The position numbers and the translations under genes are program-made. Source: Streptococcus anginosus (GTDB lineage: Bacteria > Bacillota > Bacilli > Lactobacillales > Streptococcaceae). Taken from it: a DNA stretch of 64,000 bases. The stretch lies in contig NZ_CP012719.1 in assembly GCF_001697145.1 (NCBI RefSeq), positions 1,088,501 to 1,152,500 of the forward strand. The letters run 5' to 3'. This document shows positions 46,294 through 59,159 of this stretch, piece after piece (the first letter of the stretch is position 1; each line of letters opens with the position of its first letter). The notes beneath the pieces are model-generated. The model had not been told where the DNA came from. It saw nothing but the letters and a program-made list of their open reading frames with translations, and did no database searches.

Positions 46294-46841
46294 TTAATAA
46301 ATCCAAATTGATTAAGCGGGAGTACTCTAAATGAGATAACTCCTTTAATTTGTTTCTCTGTAATCAAGCCAAACTTCCGACTATCTTCCATATCTTGCCG
46401 ATTATCATTCAGAATCAGATATGACTGCGCTGGAATTTTATTTTCATTCGATTTAGTTAATGTCTGAATGGTGAAATCATGAGTGAAATAACCTGTACTA
46501 GTAGCTTTTGCTAAGTATTCTTCCTTAGCCTTCGTTAAATAATCTTCTGACTTGATTTTATTATTTAAGTAAAGAACATCATCCATATAAACAACGGAGT
46601 CATTTCCTAGACCAATGACACGTCCGACATGCTCTTTTCCCTTCACCTCGTACAAGACAAAATCATCTCTTTTGATTTCTTCATTTTTATTGGCAACAAC
46701 AACATCTTTATCTTGTAAAAAATGATTCGCATCTTTTACAGTAATCCTGTATGGTGTAAAAATAAAAATTCGCAAACAAGCAATGATTACCACAACAATA
46801 GATAAAAAAATAACATTCCTAATTAAATCTCTTTTAACCAT
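46284..46841 (-). CDS. SipA-like signal peptidase homologue without catalytic residues
   Basis: A 185-residue membrane protein with one N-terminal membrane helix (about residues 8-29) followed by an outer-face domain with the signal-peptidase-I fold. The catalytic serine motif (normally SMxPTL) aligns with DANHFL, so the serine is Asp37. The catalytic lysine motif (normally YxKRVIGLPGD) aligns with HVGRVIGLGND, so the lysine is Gly73. The same Asp/Gly replacement is known in the pilus protein SipA of S. pyogenes, a non-catalytic assembly factor. I chose the ATG at 46841 after AGAGGAGAGACT. No pilus genes are seen here. Annotators would call it lepB, but cleavage activity is unlikely. Confidence 0.85.
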   Translation of the reverse strand: MVKRDLIRNVIFLSIVVVIIACLRIFIFTPYRITVKDANHFLQDKDVVVANKNEEIKRDDFVLYEVKGKEHVGRVIGLGNDSVVYMDDVLYLNNKIKSEDYLTKAKEEYLAKATSTGYFTHDFTIQTLTKSNENKIPAQSYLILNDNRQDMEDSRKFGLITEKQIKGVISFRVLPLNQFGFIKTK

Positions 46842-46863
46842 AGTCTCTCCTCTTCTTCTACTC

Positions 46864-46892
46864 ATTATATCATGTTTTCAGAAAATAAACAA
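46864..46892 (-). promoter_or_regulatory. Promoter of the signal-peptidase-like gene
   Basis: TTGTTT (complement of 46887-46892), 17 bases, then TATAAT (complement of 46864-46869) preceded by TGA, an extended -10. It lies after the pyk terminator, so the gene is transcribed separately. Confidence 0.7.
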
Positions 46893-46934
46893 AGGTAGGA
46901 AAGTCAACTGTTATCTCTGCTCCCATTTGCAACT

Positions 46935-46971
46935 AAAAAGCCTATCAATCAGATAATCGTTGGATTGATAG
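46935..46971 (-). terminator. Intrinsic terminator of pyk
   Basis: On the minus strand CTATCAATC pairs with GATTGATAG around a 12-base loop, followed by GCTTTTTAG. It lies 26 bases after the pyk stop. Confidence 0.8.
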
Positions 46972-46996
46972 ACTAGTTTTTTCTGAATGAGATAGA

Positions 46997-48499
46997 TTAC
47001 CGTACTGTACGGATACGCATTGTGTTTGTTCCACCAGTTCCGACTGGCACACCAGCTACAATCACAATATTGTCGCCAGATTCTACAAGACCACTTTCAA
47101 GAGCAACTTTTTCAGCAACTTCAAACATATCATCAGTAGATGCAGGTTTTTCAGTTACTACTGGAATAACACCCCAGTTCAACATCAATGAACGTTGTGT
47201 CAATTCATCGAATGTAATTGCCAAGATATCAGCATCTGGACGATACTTAGAAATCAAACGAGCTGTATTTCCTGATTCAGTCATTGTTACGACCAATTTG
47301 ATGTCCATTGAGTTTGTAGCATCTTTAACAGCTGAAGCCACAACTTCTGTTTTAGAACTACGTGCGTAGTCAACTGATGACAAGCGTCCATACTCGTTCA
47401 ATAGAGTTTGAGCGTTTTTATCAATTGTAGCCATTGTTGTTACAGATTCAAGTGGGTATTTACCATTTGCAGATTCACCTGAAAGCATTGTCGCATCTGT
47501 TCCATCAATAACAGCGTTAAATACGTCTGATACTTCTGAACGAGTCGCACGTGGTTTTTCAGTCATTGTTTCAAGCATGTTTGTTGCTGTGATCGCAATT
47601 TTACCAGCTGCATTGACTTTTGTGATAATCATTTTTTGGTAAACTGGAACCATTTCAAATGGTACTTCAATACCCATATCACCACGAGCAATCATGATAC
47701 CGTCCGCTACTTCAAGGATTTCATCCAAGTTTTCGATACCTTGTTGGTTTTCGATTTTAGCGAACAATTTCACATGTCCATTACCAGTTTCTTCACAGAT
47801 TGCGCGAACTTCGTTGACGTCTTTTGCAGTACGTACGAATGAAATAGCGATAAAGTTGATTCCTTGTTCAAGACCAAAACGAATATCGTCATTGTCACGT
47901 TCAGCAAGTGCTGGGAAAGGAATTTTTGTATTTGGAATATTAACACCTTTTTGTTTAGCGATAATACCGTCGTTTTCAACTTCTACTTCAAATTCACGTG
48001 TAGCAGGATCTTTTGCAATAACGCGAAGACCAAGTTTACCGTCATCAACAAGAACTTGTTTTCCAACTTCAACATCGTCATAGATATCAAGTGCACCTGC
48101 TACGTTCAAAGCAATAACTTCGCGAGTTGATTTGATACCTTGTTTAGTTGCAACACGGATTTTTTCACCTGTTTTGTAAGAATATTCTTTAGCATCGCCT
48201 TCAAATAATTCTGTACGGATTTCAGGACCTTTAGTGTCAAGAAGGTAACCAACTTTTTGACCAGCAATTTCTTCAGCACGATGAACAGTAGCCATACGGT
48301 CACCTTGCTCTGCGTGGTCACCATGTGAGAAGTTGAAACGGAAAGTGTTAGCTCCAGCTTCGATCAATTTAGCGATATTTTGCGCTGAAGCTTCAACGTC
48401 AAGTTTTTCGCCCCAATATCCGTCTTCACCGAATCTTTTACCACCACGGATTTCTACCGCAGGACCTAAAGTTGCAACGATTTTTACACGTTTATTCAT
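46997..48499 (-). CDS. pyk: Pyruvate kinase
   Basis: Turns phosphoenolpyruvate and ADP into pyruvate and ATP, the last step of glycolysis. The 500-residue enzyme has VATLGPA, the nucleotide/metal motif RFNFSHGDH, the catalytic lysine region KLFAKIENQQG, the magnesium-binding IARGDMGIEVP and TATNMLETM. It follows pfkA at 58 bases, forming the pfkA-pyk unit usual in streptococci. Codon use is strongly biased towards a highly expressed set (AAA, GAA, GGT, CGT). Confidence 0.97.
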   Translation of the reverse strand: MNKRVKIVATLGPAVEIRGGKRFGEDGYWGEKLDVEASAQNIAKLIEAGANTFRFNFSHGDHAEQGDRMATVHRAEEIAGQKVGYLLDTKGPEIRTELFEGDAKEYSYKTGEKIRVATKQGIKSTREVIALNVAGALDIYDDVEVGKQVLVDDGKLGLRVIAKDPATREFEVEVENDGIIAKQKGVNIPNTKIPFPALAERDNDDIRFGLEQGINFIAISFVRTAKDVNEVRAICEETGNGHVKLFAKIENQQGIENLDEILEVADGIMIARGDMGIEVPFEMVPVYQKMIITKVNAAGKIAITATNMLETMTEKPRATRSEVSDVFNAVIDGTDATMLSGESANGKYPLESVTTMATIDKNAQTLLNEYGRLSSVDYARSSKTEVVASAVKDATNSMDIKLVVTMTESGNTARLISKYRPDADILAITFDELTQRSLMLNWGVIPVVTEKPASTDDMFEVAEKVALESGLVESGDNIVIVAGVPVGTGGTNTMRIRTVR

Positions 48500-48557
48500 G
48501 ATATATGAAAACTCCTTTTTATTTAATGGTCTTTATGACCAGGATAACAAATTAAAA

Positions 48558-52752
<4,195 letters not shown>

Positions 52753-52842
52753 GGCATCCTCCTTTGATTCTTCTTTTTTCTATTATACTAAATTTCTGGC
52801 TTGCTTGCTAAAGAAAAAATAATAGAAGTTTTTTCTAAAGGC

Positions 52843-52883
52843 TTGCTATTTTTTAAAAAACACTGTATTATTTAATTAGTACA
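52843..52883 (+). promoter_or_regulatory. Promoter and likely operator of the GntR-ABC operon
   Basis: -35 TTGCTA (52843-52848), 17 bases, -10 TATTAT (52866-52871). A near-palindrome TGTATTA-TTTAAT-TAGTACA at 52864-52883 covers the -10. Its arms match the TGTAxTA/TAxTACA shape of YtrA-type GntR operators, so the first gene product probably represses its own operon. Confidence 0.6.
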
Positions 52884-52907
52884 AAGATACAGAAGAAAGG
52901 AGAAATC

Positions 52908-53273
52908 ATGAGTTGGACTTTTGATAATAATCTGCCCATTTATTTACAAATCATGGACAGGATAAAATTACAAATCATCTCCAATCAACTGCAAGCTGGC
53001 GAAAAGCTACCTGCCGTCAGAGAATTGGCTGCTGAAGCGGGGGTCAATCCCAATACAATCCAGCGTGCTTTATCTGACTTGGAAAAAGAAGGATTTGTCT
53101 ATTCTCAACGAACATCAGGACGTTTCGTCACAGATAATCGCGACTTGATTTTACAAGCAAGACAAAAACTTTCTGAGGAGGAAGTGAAAAATTTTGTAAA
53201 CAATATGACTCGCTTTGGCTATCACAAAGAAGAACTACCAACTATCATTGCAGATTATATAAAAGGAGTTTAG
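52908..53273 (+). CDS. GntR-family transcriptional regulator, YtrA subgroup
   Basis: A 121-residue regulator with a winged-helix domain (residues about 10-75) containing AVRELAAEAGVNPNTIQRAL and RTSGRFVTDN, followed by a short two-helix tail. The small tail is diagnostic of the YtrA subgroup, which regulates adjacent ABC transporters. AGAAAGGAG precedes the ATG. Three bases separate it from the ATPase gene. The operator described upstream suggests autorepression. Inducers in the family are usually cell-wall antibiotics, but none is shown here. Confidence 0.9.
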   Translation: MSWTFDNNLPIYLQIMDRIKLQIISNQLQAGEKLPAVRELAAEAGVNPNTIQRALSDLEKEGFVYSQRTSGRFVTDNRDLILQARQKLSEEEVKNFVNNMTRFGYHKEELPTIIADYIKGV

Positions 53274-53276
53274 GAA

Positions 53277-53972
53277 ATGGTATTACTTGCATTTGAAAAT
53301 GTCTCAAAATCATACGGCAGCACACCCGCTTTAGAACACATCAATTTTGAAATTGAAGCCGGAAAAATTATCGGCTTACTTGGTCCAAATGGCTCTGGAA
53401 AAACAACCATGATAAAACTAATCAATGGACTGCTTCAACCCAATGACGGAAAAATCCTCATCAATGGACTTCAACCGTCTTCAGAAACCAAGAAAATCGT
53501 ATCTTATTTACCAGATACGACTTACCTAAATGAAAATATGAAAGTCAAAGATGCTTTGCAGTATTTTCAATCTTTCTATGCAGACTTTGAAATAGAGCGT
53601 GCACAGGCACTCTTGCAAGATCTTCATATTGACGAAAATCTGGCATTCAAAAAATTGTCTAAAGGAAACAAGGAAAAAGTTCAGCTGATTTTAGTCATGA
53701 GCCGCCAAGCCAAACTGTATGTTCTGGATGAACCTATTGGAGGGGTTGACCCAGCAGCGCGAGACTACATTCTAAAGACGATTATCAACAATTACTCACC
53801 TAGCGCTTCTGTTCTCATTTCAACACATTTGATTTCAGATATTGAACCAATCCTAGATGAAATCATCTTTATTGAGAATGGCAAGATTGTTCGACAAGGG
53901 AATGTAGATGATATTCGCTATGAGTCTGGTGAATCTATTGACCAGCTCTTCCGCCAAGAATTTAAGGCTTAG
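53277..53972 (+). CDS. ABC transporter ATP-binding protein
   Basis: A 231-residue ATPase with Walker A GPNGSGKTT, a signature that is degenerate (KLSKGNKEKVQ instead of LSGGQ), Walker B LYVLDEPIGGVDP, and the H-loop STHLI. The signature change is typical of the group working with YtrA-type regulators. It partners with the membrane protein encoded 17 bases downstream. A role in antimicrobial peptide or cell-wall stress response is inferred from the GntR context. Confidence 0.9.
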   Translation: MVLLAFENVSKSYGSTPALEHINFEIEAGKIIGLLGPNGSGKTTMIKLINGLLQPNDGKILINGLQPSSETKKIVSYLPDTTYLNENMKVKDALQYFQSFYADFEIERAQALLQDLHIDENLAFKKLSKGNKEKVQLILVMSRQAKLYVLDEPIGGVDPAARDYILKTIINNYSPSASVLISTHLISDIEPILDEIIFIENGKIVRQGNVDDIRYESGESIDQLFRQEFKA

Positions 53973-53989
53973 AACAAAGGGGATTGACT

Positions 53990-54787
53990 ATGTTTTGGAA
54001 TTTATTAAAATACGAATTTAAAAATGTGAACAAGTGGTATTTAGGTTTATACGGAATCGTACTGTTTTTATCCGCTAGCATCGGACTTTGGCTTAGACAG
54101 TTGGCAAATGGAAGGAACTTTTTCGACCGTTTGCAGTCTTCTACTAATGAAGCAGGGAGTATGACAAGTACTTTCTTCGGTTTTACAATGCTGATTTTCT
54201 CAGGCCTCCTTGTGGCACTTGCAATTTCAACACTCTTTCTGATTATTCGTCGTTTTAAAAATAGTGTTTATGAAAGAGAAGGATATCTAACGCTCACCTT
54301 ACCAGTTAATGAACACCAAATTATTCTCTCAAAATTGCTCGGTGCTGTTATATGGACGATTCTTAGCACACTTGCATTATTTCTTAGCTTTGGAATCATT
54401 GTTCTTATCGTAGGAATAGCTTCTCATACACAGTTTGAAATGGGAACATTTGTGCAATTACTCGGCAAGCATTTTTGGGAATTTGCTAGTGAACTATTGA
54501 AATCATTTGGATACTATCTTGTAGTTCTCATTCCAAATATCCTATTGATTTATCTTTCTATCTCTATCGGTCAACTTTTCCAAGACCACCGCGCCGCTAT
54601 AGCCTTTCTAGCCTATTTTGGAATTCAATTTGCTCTGATTATCGCTGCTAATCTATATGTTTCAGCCTTCCCATCACTTTCAACTTCTTTAGGTAGTTTG
54701 AGCGGAGTCATAGCCTATCTTCTTTTAGGGCTTATCTACTATGCCGGAACGTATTATATCCTCAAAAATAAAGTGAATTTGCAGTAG
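53990..54787 (+). CDS. ABC transporter permease
   Basis: A 265-residue membrane protein with about six hydrophobic segments. The N-terminal LLKYEFKNVNKWYLGLYG and the cytoplasmic YEREGYLTLTLPV motif are characteristic of permeases that accompany YtrA-type ATPases. I chose the ATG at 53990, with AAAGGGG before it; a TTG two codons earlier overlaps this site. It ends the operon, followed by a strong terminator. Confidence 0.85.
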   Translation: MFWNLLKYEFKNVNKWYLGLYGIVLFLSASIGLWLRQLANGRNFFDRLQSSTNEAGSMTSTFFGFTMLIFSGLLVALAISTLFLIIRRFKNSVYEREGYLTLTLPVNEHQIILSKLLGAVIWTILSTLALFLSFGIIVLIVGIASHTQFEMGTFVQLLGKHFWEFASELLKSFGYYLVVLIPNILLIYLSISIGQLFQDHRAAIAFLAYFGIQFALIIAANLYVSAFPSLSTSLGSLSGVIAYLLLGLIYYAGTYYILKNKVNLQ

Positions 54788-54823
54788 GTAACACAAGCTA
54801 ATAGCAATACTTATATAAACAAT

Positions 54824-54858
54824 AAAGTCATGAGATCCATCTTACTCATGACTTTTTT
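54824..54858 (+). terminator. Intrinsic terminator of the GntR-ABC operon
   Basis: AAAGTCATGAG and CTCATGACTTT form an 11-base-pair stem followed by TTTTTAT. Confidence 0.85.
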
Positions 54859-54877
54859 ATTATGCGACTTTCAGTCC

Positions 54878-54901
54878 GTCTCGCAGCCTTTGGTGCGAGA
54901 C
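54878..54901. repeat. Inverted repeat between converging genes
   Basis: GTCTCGCA and TGCGAGAC form an eight-base-pair hairpin. The GTCTCGC wording occurs in other streptococcal intergenic repeats. No T run follows in either direction. Confidence 0.4.
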
Positions 54902-54923
54902 AAATAAATAGTTCATCTAAAAT

Positions 54924-57158
54924 TTAGTTTGAAAATTCATCTTTTTCTATCAGATAATCATAAATTTCCTGCACCGTTCCTAGAGCCATAAGCTCCTGCT
55001 CTTTGACTGTTTTCTTCAGTTCTTGATAAATATGGCTGTTTTCAATAGCCTTTTTTTCTGCTTTTTTGTTTACCTGCATCACTCCATCTTGAATTGTCAC
55101 AAAGTTCAGCTCTTCAAATATCTGAATCATTTTGATGAGTAGGATGGAGTCAATCTTGAGATAAGCTGCTAATTCTTTGAGCTTATAACGAATGTCAAAC
55201 TCTGGAAACTGATAAATTGTTTTATAGAGTTTTGCAAACTGGTCTCTCGTTCCGAAACCTGTCAGATAATAAGGCTGAGCAATCTCATTTTTAAAGTAAA
55301 TTGCTTCAAAATGTCCTTGCTGAATGATTGCTTTGAGCTGATTTAGGCGTTCAGGCAAGTCATACACGACAATTGCTCTGCTCTTTTCCAAATTAGGCAT
55401 TTCTTCTGAAAAACGCAGGACGGGCACATTTTCAGGCAAAGGAGCATTTTTACCTCGAATATTAAAGAGCTGAATTCCGTTGACTCGAGCGTCTACCAAC
55501 ATAAGTTGCAGACTAGTCTGACCATTCCATTTATTGACCGACAGAGTAACCGCCAGCTCTAAATTTTTAGTTTGGGAAAATTCTGTCGCAAGATCACCCA
55601 GACCAAAAGCCACTACCTCAAAAACTGCGTCAGCCTGAGAAACTTTCAGCTTAAGGTGAGTATTTCCCGCCCCCATAGTGCGGGCATTTTCAACCTTAAA
55701 ATCTTTCAAATAAAAAACAGGCTTTTTATTGTCCATGCCAAAAGGAGCTAACTTTTCAAAGTTTTTGAGGGTCTCTAGTGTCAAATCTGGCAAAGATAAT
55801 TCCTCATCCAAAAAGAGCTCATTCTTAGTGGACAAATCCACTTGATTATCTTCAATATATGCTACCAAAACCTGACTGAGTGCTTCTAACTTGCTGGCCT
55901 CTAGAGTCATACCAGCTGCCCCTGCATGCCCACCAAAAGCCACAAATAAATCTCGATGAGGGTCTAACGCTTCAAAAATATCAACTGCTTCAATGCTGCG
56001 GGCGCTGCCTTTTGCCAAATCATTTTCAATATTCAAGACAATGACTGGCTGGTGTAATTCTTCCAAAAGCCGACCTGCCACAATTCCCAAGACGCCTGGA
56101 TTCCAACCTTTGCCGGCTAGAACCTGAACAGGTTTATTGGGATCAACCATGGTTTTTGCTTCATCATAGATCTTCTGAACAATCTCCTTGCGCTCTTCAT
56201 TTTTCTGGTTAATCATCAGGGCAATATCACGCGCTTCTTCTTCATCAAAACCCGTCAGAAGTTCAATAGCAGGATTTGGATCATCAAGTCGACCTAGAGC
56301 ATTGAGCCTAGGGGCTATCTGGAAACCAACTGTTTCTTCGTTCAGCTCGTCAGACTGTATGCCTGCTATTTTGAAAAGTTCCTGCAAACCGATGCGCTGG
56401 GTATTTTTCAAAATAGATAAGCCATATTTAACTAAAATGCGATTTTCATCCGTTAGGCTGACCATATCTGCGATAGTTCCAATAGCGACTAGATCTAGCA
56501 ACTCTACTTGTACTTCCTCTAAAAGAGCAGTCGCTAACTTAAAAGCTACACCGCAACCAGCTAAATGCTGAAAAGGATAATCAGCTTCCGGATGTTCTGG
56601 GTGAATAATTGCATAAGCATCAGGAAGTACCTCTGGCATAGAATGGTGATCCGTCACAATCACATCCACTCCCATAGACTGAGCTAGTTCGATTGCTTCA
56701 TGTCCTGCAACTCCATTATCCACTGTAACGATGAGTGAAACTCCCTGATTTTCAATAAAATACTTGTAAACACTCGCATTAGGACCATAACCGTCTGTAA
56801 ATCGATTGGGCAAATAGACCTGACACTCTGCTCCAAGTTGTTCTAGTGCTTCTTTAACAATAGAAGCCGAAGTCATGCCATCCGCATCATAATCGCCATA
56901 AATCAAGATCTGCTCATAATTTTCAATCGCTTGACGAATGCGCGTCACTGCCTTATCCATATCATGCAATTCATAAGGATCATGCAGCTGGTCCAAACTA
57001 GGCTCTAGAAAATCTCGCAGTGCTTCTTCTGTCTGGATTCCTCTCTGGTAAACCAGATTAGCTACCGAAGCCTCCAAGCCAAGTTTTTTAGCTTTTTTAA
57101 TAAAACCCTCATCTGAAAAATTTGTGGCAATCTGCCAATCATATTTTGATGTAATCAT
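54924..57158 (-). CDS. recJ: Single-stranded-DNA-specific exonuclease RecJ
   Basis: A 744-residue 5'-3' exonuclease used in mismatch repair and recombination. The DHH phosphoesterase motifs are ILIYGDYDADGMTSA, VTVDNGVAGHEA and VTDHHSMP; the DHHA1 motif is FGGHAGAAGMTL. A RecJ OB domain and a long C-terminal extension of about 180 residues, common in streptococci, follow. I chose the ATG at 57158, the family N-terminus (MITSKYDWQ); a start seven codons earlier is not supported. Confidence 0.95.
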   Translation of the reverse strand: MITSKYDWQIATNFSDEGFIKKAKKLGLEASVANLVYQRGIQTEEALRDFLEPSLDQLHDPYELHDMDKAVTRIRQAIENYEQILIYGDYDADGMTSASIVKEALEQLGAECQVYLPNRFTDGYGPNASVYKYFIENQGVSLIVTVDNGVAGHEAIELAQSMGVDVIVTDHHSMPEVLPDAYAIIHPEHPEADYPFQHLAGCGVAFKLATALLEEVQVELLDLVAIGTIADMVSLTDENRILVKYGLSILKNTQRIGLQELFKIAGIQSDELNEETVGFQIAPRLNALGRLDDPNPAIELLTGFDEEEARDIALMINQKNEERKEIVQKIYDEAKTMVDPNKPVQVLAGKGWNPGVLGIVAGRLLEELHQPVIVLNIENDLAKGSARSIEAVDIFEALDPHRDLFVAFGGHAGAAGMTLEASKLEALSQVLVAYIEDNQVDLSTKNELFLDEELSLPDLTLETLKNFEKLAPFGMDNKKPVFYLKDFKVENARTMGAGNTHLKLKVSQADAVFEVVAFGLGDLATEFSQTKNLELAVTLSVNKWNGQTSLQLMLVDARVNGIQLFNIRGKNAPLPENVPVLRFSEEMPNLEKSRAIVVYDLPERLNQLKAIIQQGHFEAIYFKNEIAQPYYLTGFGTRDQFAKLYKTIYQFPEFDIRYKLKELAAYLKIDSILLIKMIQIFEELNFVTIQDGVMQVNKKAEKKAIENSHIYQELKKTVKEQELMALGTVQEIYDYLIEKDEFSN

Positions 57159-57253
57159 GCTTTTATCTTTCTGTTGCAATATAACATCTATTATAACACG
57201 AAAAGACTAGCTTTCACTAGCCCAAACCTCCAATTTTATACACAAGCATTTAT

Positions 57254-57667
57254 CTAATAGCTTTTACCTCTATAAATCAAACCCGTACAATTCAAATCTG
57301 ACAATTCTCGAAATCCTAAAGAGTGATAAAAAGCTAAATTTTTATCTGATTGCTCTGTTGCTAGCTGAATCTGGTAAACATCTGCAAACGTCTCCAGCGT
57401 TTGTCGAACCAATTCTCGACCGATACCCTGGCGCTGATAAGATGGTAAAACTAACAAATCCTGAATGAAAACACTAGAAAATCCGTCTCCGACTGCTCGA
57501 AGGAGACCAACTAGCTGTTCTCCATCATAGGCTGATACAGTAAATAGTGAGTGCTGAAATGCTTGTTCTAACATATCTGACCGTTCTGTATAGTTGGTCC
57601 AGCTAACAGATTGATAAAGTGGAAGTAAGTCTTCAATTGCAATTTGTCTATTTGCAAAATAACGAAT
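57254..57667 (-). CDS. GNAT-family N-acetyltransferase
   Basis: A 137-residue acetyltransferase with the acetyl-CoA loop VLPSYQRQGIGRELVRQTLE and a short aromatic-rich end (FYHSLGFRELSDLN). The N-terminal IEDLLPLYQSVSWTNYTER is shared by small GNATs of streptococci. Substrate unknown. I chose the ATG at 57667 because AAAAAGGAGGCAAGA precedes it; it overlaps the methyltransferase gene by 20 bases. Confidence 0.85.
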   Translation of the reverse strand: MRYFANRQIAIEDLLPLYQSVSWTNYTERSDMLEQAFQHSLFTVSAYDGEQLVGLLRAVGDGFSSVFIQDLLVLPSYQRQGIGRELVRQTLETFADVYQIQLATEQSDKNLAFYHSLGFRELSDLNCTGLIYRGKSY

Positions 57668-58385
57668 CATTCTTGCCTCCTTTTTGTAGCCAAATATGCT
57701 GAAAAGCCGCAATATCTCGATAAGGAGACTGTTGGCAAACTACAAGCTCTACCTCCAGCATCTTTTCCCGCCAGTCATTAGCAGTCTTCACTGCATTGTC
57801 TTGCAAGCCATAGAAAATTCGGATTCCTTGATAGTCCTGAACAGTCAGTTCAGTGTCAGCTTTTTGTAATAAGTCTGCTATTTCATAATAGGTTGCTTGC
57901 CCCATTGTATGTGATTGATAGGATTTACCTGATAATAAATCCAATGCTAAATTTGTATCATTTGCAAACACAACCGTCTGCATGATTCGCCCCACTTCAT
58001 TGTGCTTGACAAGAGAAATCTGTCCACCCTTTTTCAGCAATCTGCTAAATTCAGCTAGGTAAAGAGCTGGCTCATCCACATACTCCAGAACATTGTGGCA
58101 AACGATAAGGTCAAAACGAGCACTTGGAATTTCCTTCAACATTCCCAAACTTCCTTGCAGTTGATGATAATGAAAATTCTGCTTCCGCTCTGCAATCATC
58201 TCGTCATTTGGCTCTATGGCTGTTACCTGATTATTTTGTGCTAAAAAATCTGCTACCAAGCCAAAACCACTACCGAAATCCAGTACTTCCTTATTCTTTA
58301 TATGTGCTAGCTGAGCAAAGAGAATATCATAATAAAGCTTACCCCAAGGTTGGTTTAAAAATTCTTTGTAAGCTGTCACATCCAT
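57648..58385 (-). CDS. Class-I SAM-dependent methyltransferase
   Basis: A 245-residue methyltransferase with the glycine loop VLDFGSGFGLVADFL and the acidic residue in AIEPNDEM, followed by DLIVCHNVLEYVDEP. It lacks a recognisable targeting domain. The substrate is unknown; in many streptococci this gene sits in the same place, next to the short-chain dehydrogenase. TAGGAGAATTTT precedes the ATG, and the SDR gene ends nine bases before it. Confidence 0.85.
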   Translation of the reverse strand: MDVTAYKEFLNQPWGKLYYDILFAQLAHIKNKEVLDFGSGFGLVADFLAQNNQVTAIEPNDEMIAERKQNFHYHQLQGSLGMLKEIPSARFDLIVCHNVLEYVDEPALYLAEFSRLLKKGGQISLVKHNEVGRIMQTVVFANDTNLALDLLSGKSYQSHTMGQATYYEIADLLQKADTELTVQDYQGIRIFYGLQDNAVKTANDWREKMLEVELVVCQQSPYRDIAAFQHIWLQKGGKNDSLFCK

Positions 58386-58394
58386 AAAATTCTC

Positions 58395-59150
58395 CTACTT
58401 ATAATTAAACATTTTACTAGCTAGTTTATCACCAATATTTGGAAAAAGCGTATAAAGTTTGTGGGCTGCTTTCAGAGCGAAAGGCATCGTCAGCTCCCGT
58501 TTCTTCTTTCCAAAATTGTCCACAATTTGCTTAGCAACGACATCCGCTTCTAAAATATACTTATCAACTGCCTTAACATAACTACCGTCAGGGTCAGCTT
58601 TGTCAAAGAAAGCCGTCTTAATTGGTCCCGGATTAACGGTGGTCACATAGACATTGTAAGGCATGAGCTCTAAGCGCAAAGCATTAGAAAAGCCAATTCC
58701 AGCAAACTTGGTAGCCGAGTAAAGACTGGATTTGGCACTGGCAATCAACCCAGCTGTACTAACAAGATTGACAATATGCCCATGACCCGCTTGCTTCATC
58801 TGCTCTCCGAAAAGACGAGACAGATTCATAAGAGCAAACGTATTGACCTCAAACATGGCATGAATATCTTCGTTGCTAATCTTGTCAAATTCCTCAAAAA
58901 TCCCGTAACCAGCATTGTTGACTAGAACATCCACCTGAGCATACTTCTGGTAAATTTCTTCAGTAAAAGCTTCTAAAGCTTTGTAATCCGTAATATCCAA
59001 CTCAACGAATTCACAATGCGCATGATTTGAATAAAGTTTTGTTAATTTTTCCCGACTGCGTCCCACTAAAATCAGCTGGTCATTTGGCAACAGCTTCACC
59101 ATTTCCTGAGCCACACCGCCACTAGCCCCTGTAATAACGATTGTTCGCAT
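58395..59150 (-). CDS. Short-chain dehydrogenase/reductase
   Basis: A 251-residue oxidoreductase of the classical SDR type, with the cofactor loop TGASGGVAQEM near the start, VNNAGYGIFEE, the catalytic serine in NLVSTAGLIAS, and YSATKFAGIGF with the catalytic Tyr and Lys. A hydrophobic C-terminal end (KLYTLFPNIGDKLASKMF) suggests membrane contact. The substrate is unknown. AAGGAGAACAC precedes the ATG. Confidence 0.88.
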   Translation of the reverse strand: MRTIVITGASGGVAQEMVKLLPNDQLILVGRSREKLTKLYSNHAHCEFVELDITDYKALEAFTEEIYQKYAQVDVLVNNAGYGIFEEFDKISNEDIHAMFEVNTFALMNLSRLFGEQMKQAGHGHIVNLVSTAGLIASAKSSLYSATKFAGIGFSNALRLELMPYNVYVTTVNPGPIKTAFFDKADPDGSYVKAVDKYILEADVVAKQIVDNFGKKKRELTMPFALKAAHKLYTLFPNIGDKLASKMFNYK

Positions 59151-59159
59151 GTGTTCTCC

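Noticed and set aside
46284..46841. Functional signal peptidase I
   Set aside because: Both residues of the Ser/Lys dyad are replaced.
47022..47369. Long open frame opposite pyk, and similar plus-strand frames opposite dnaE, pfkA and pst genes
   Set aside because: They lie entirely inside strongly conserved genes, follow the codon pattern of the other strand, and lack ribosome binding sites.
54878..54901. Terminator of recJ
   Set aside because: The stem is good but no T run follows on the minus strand.
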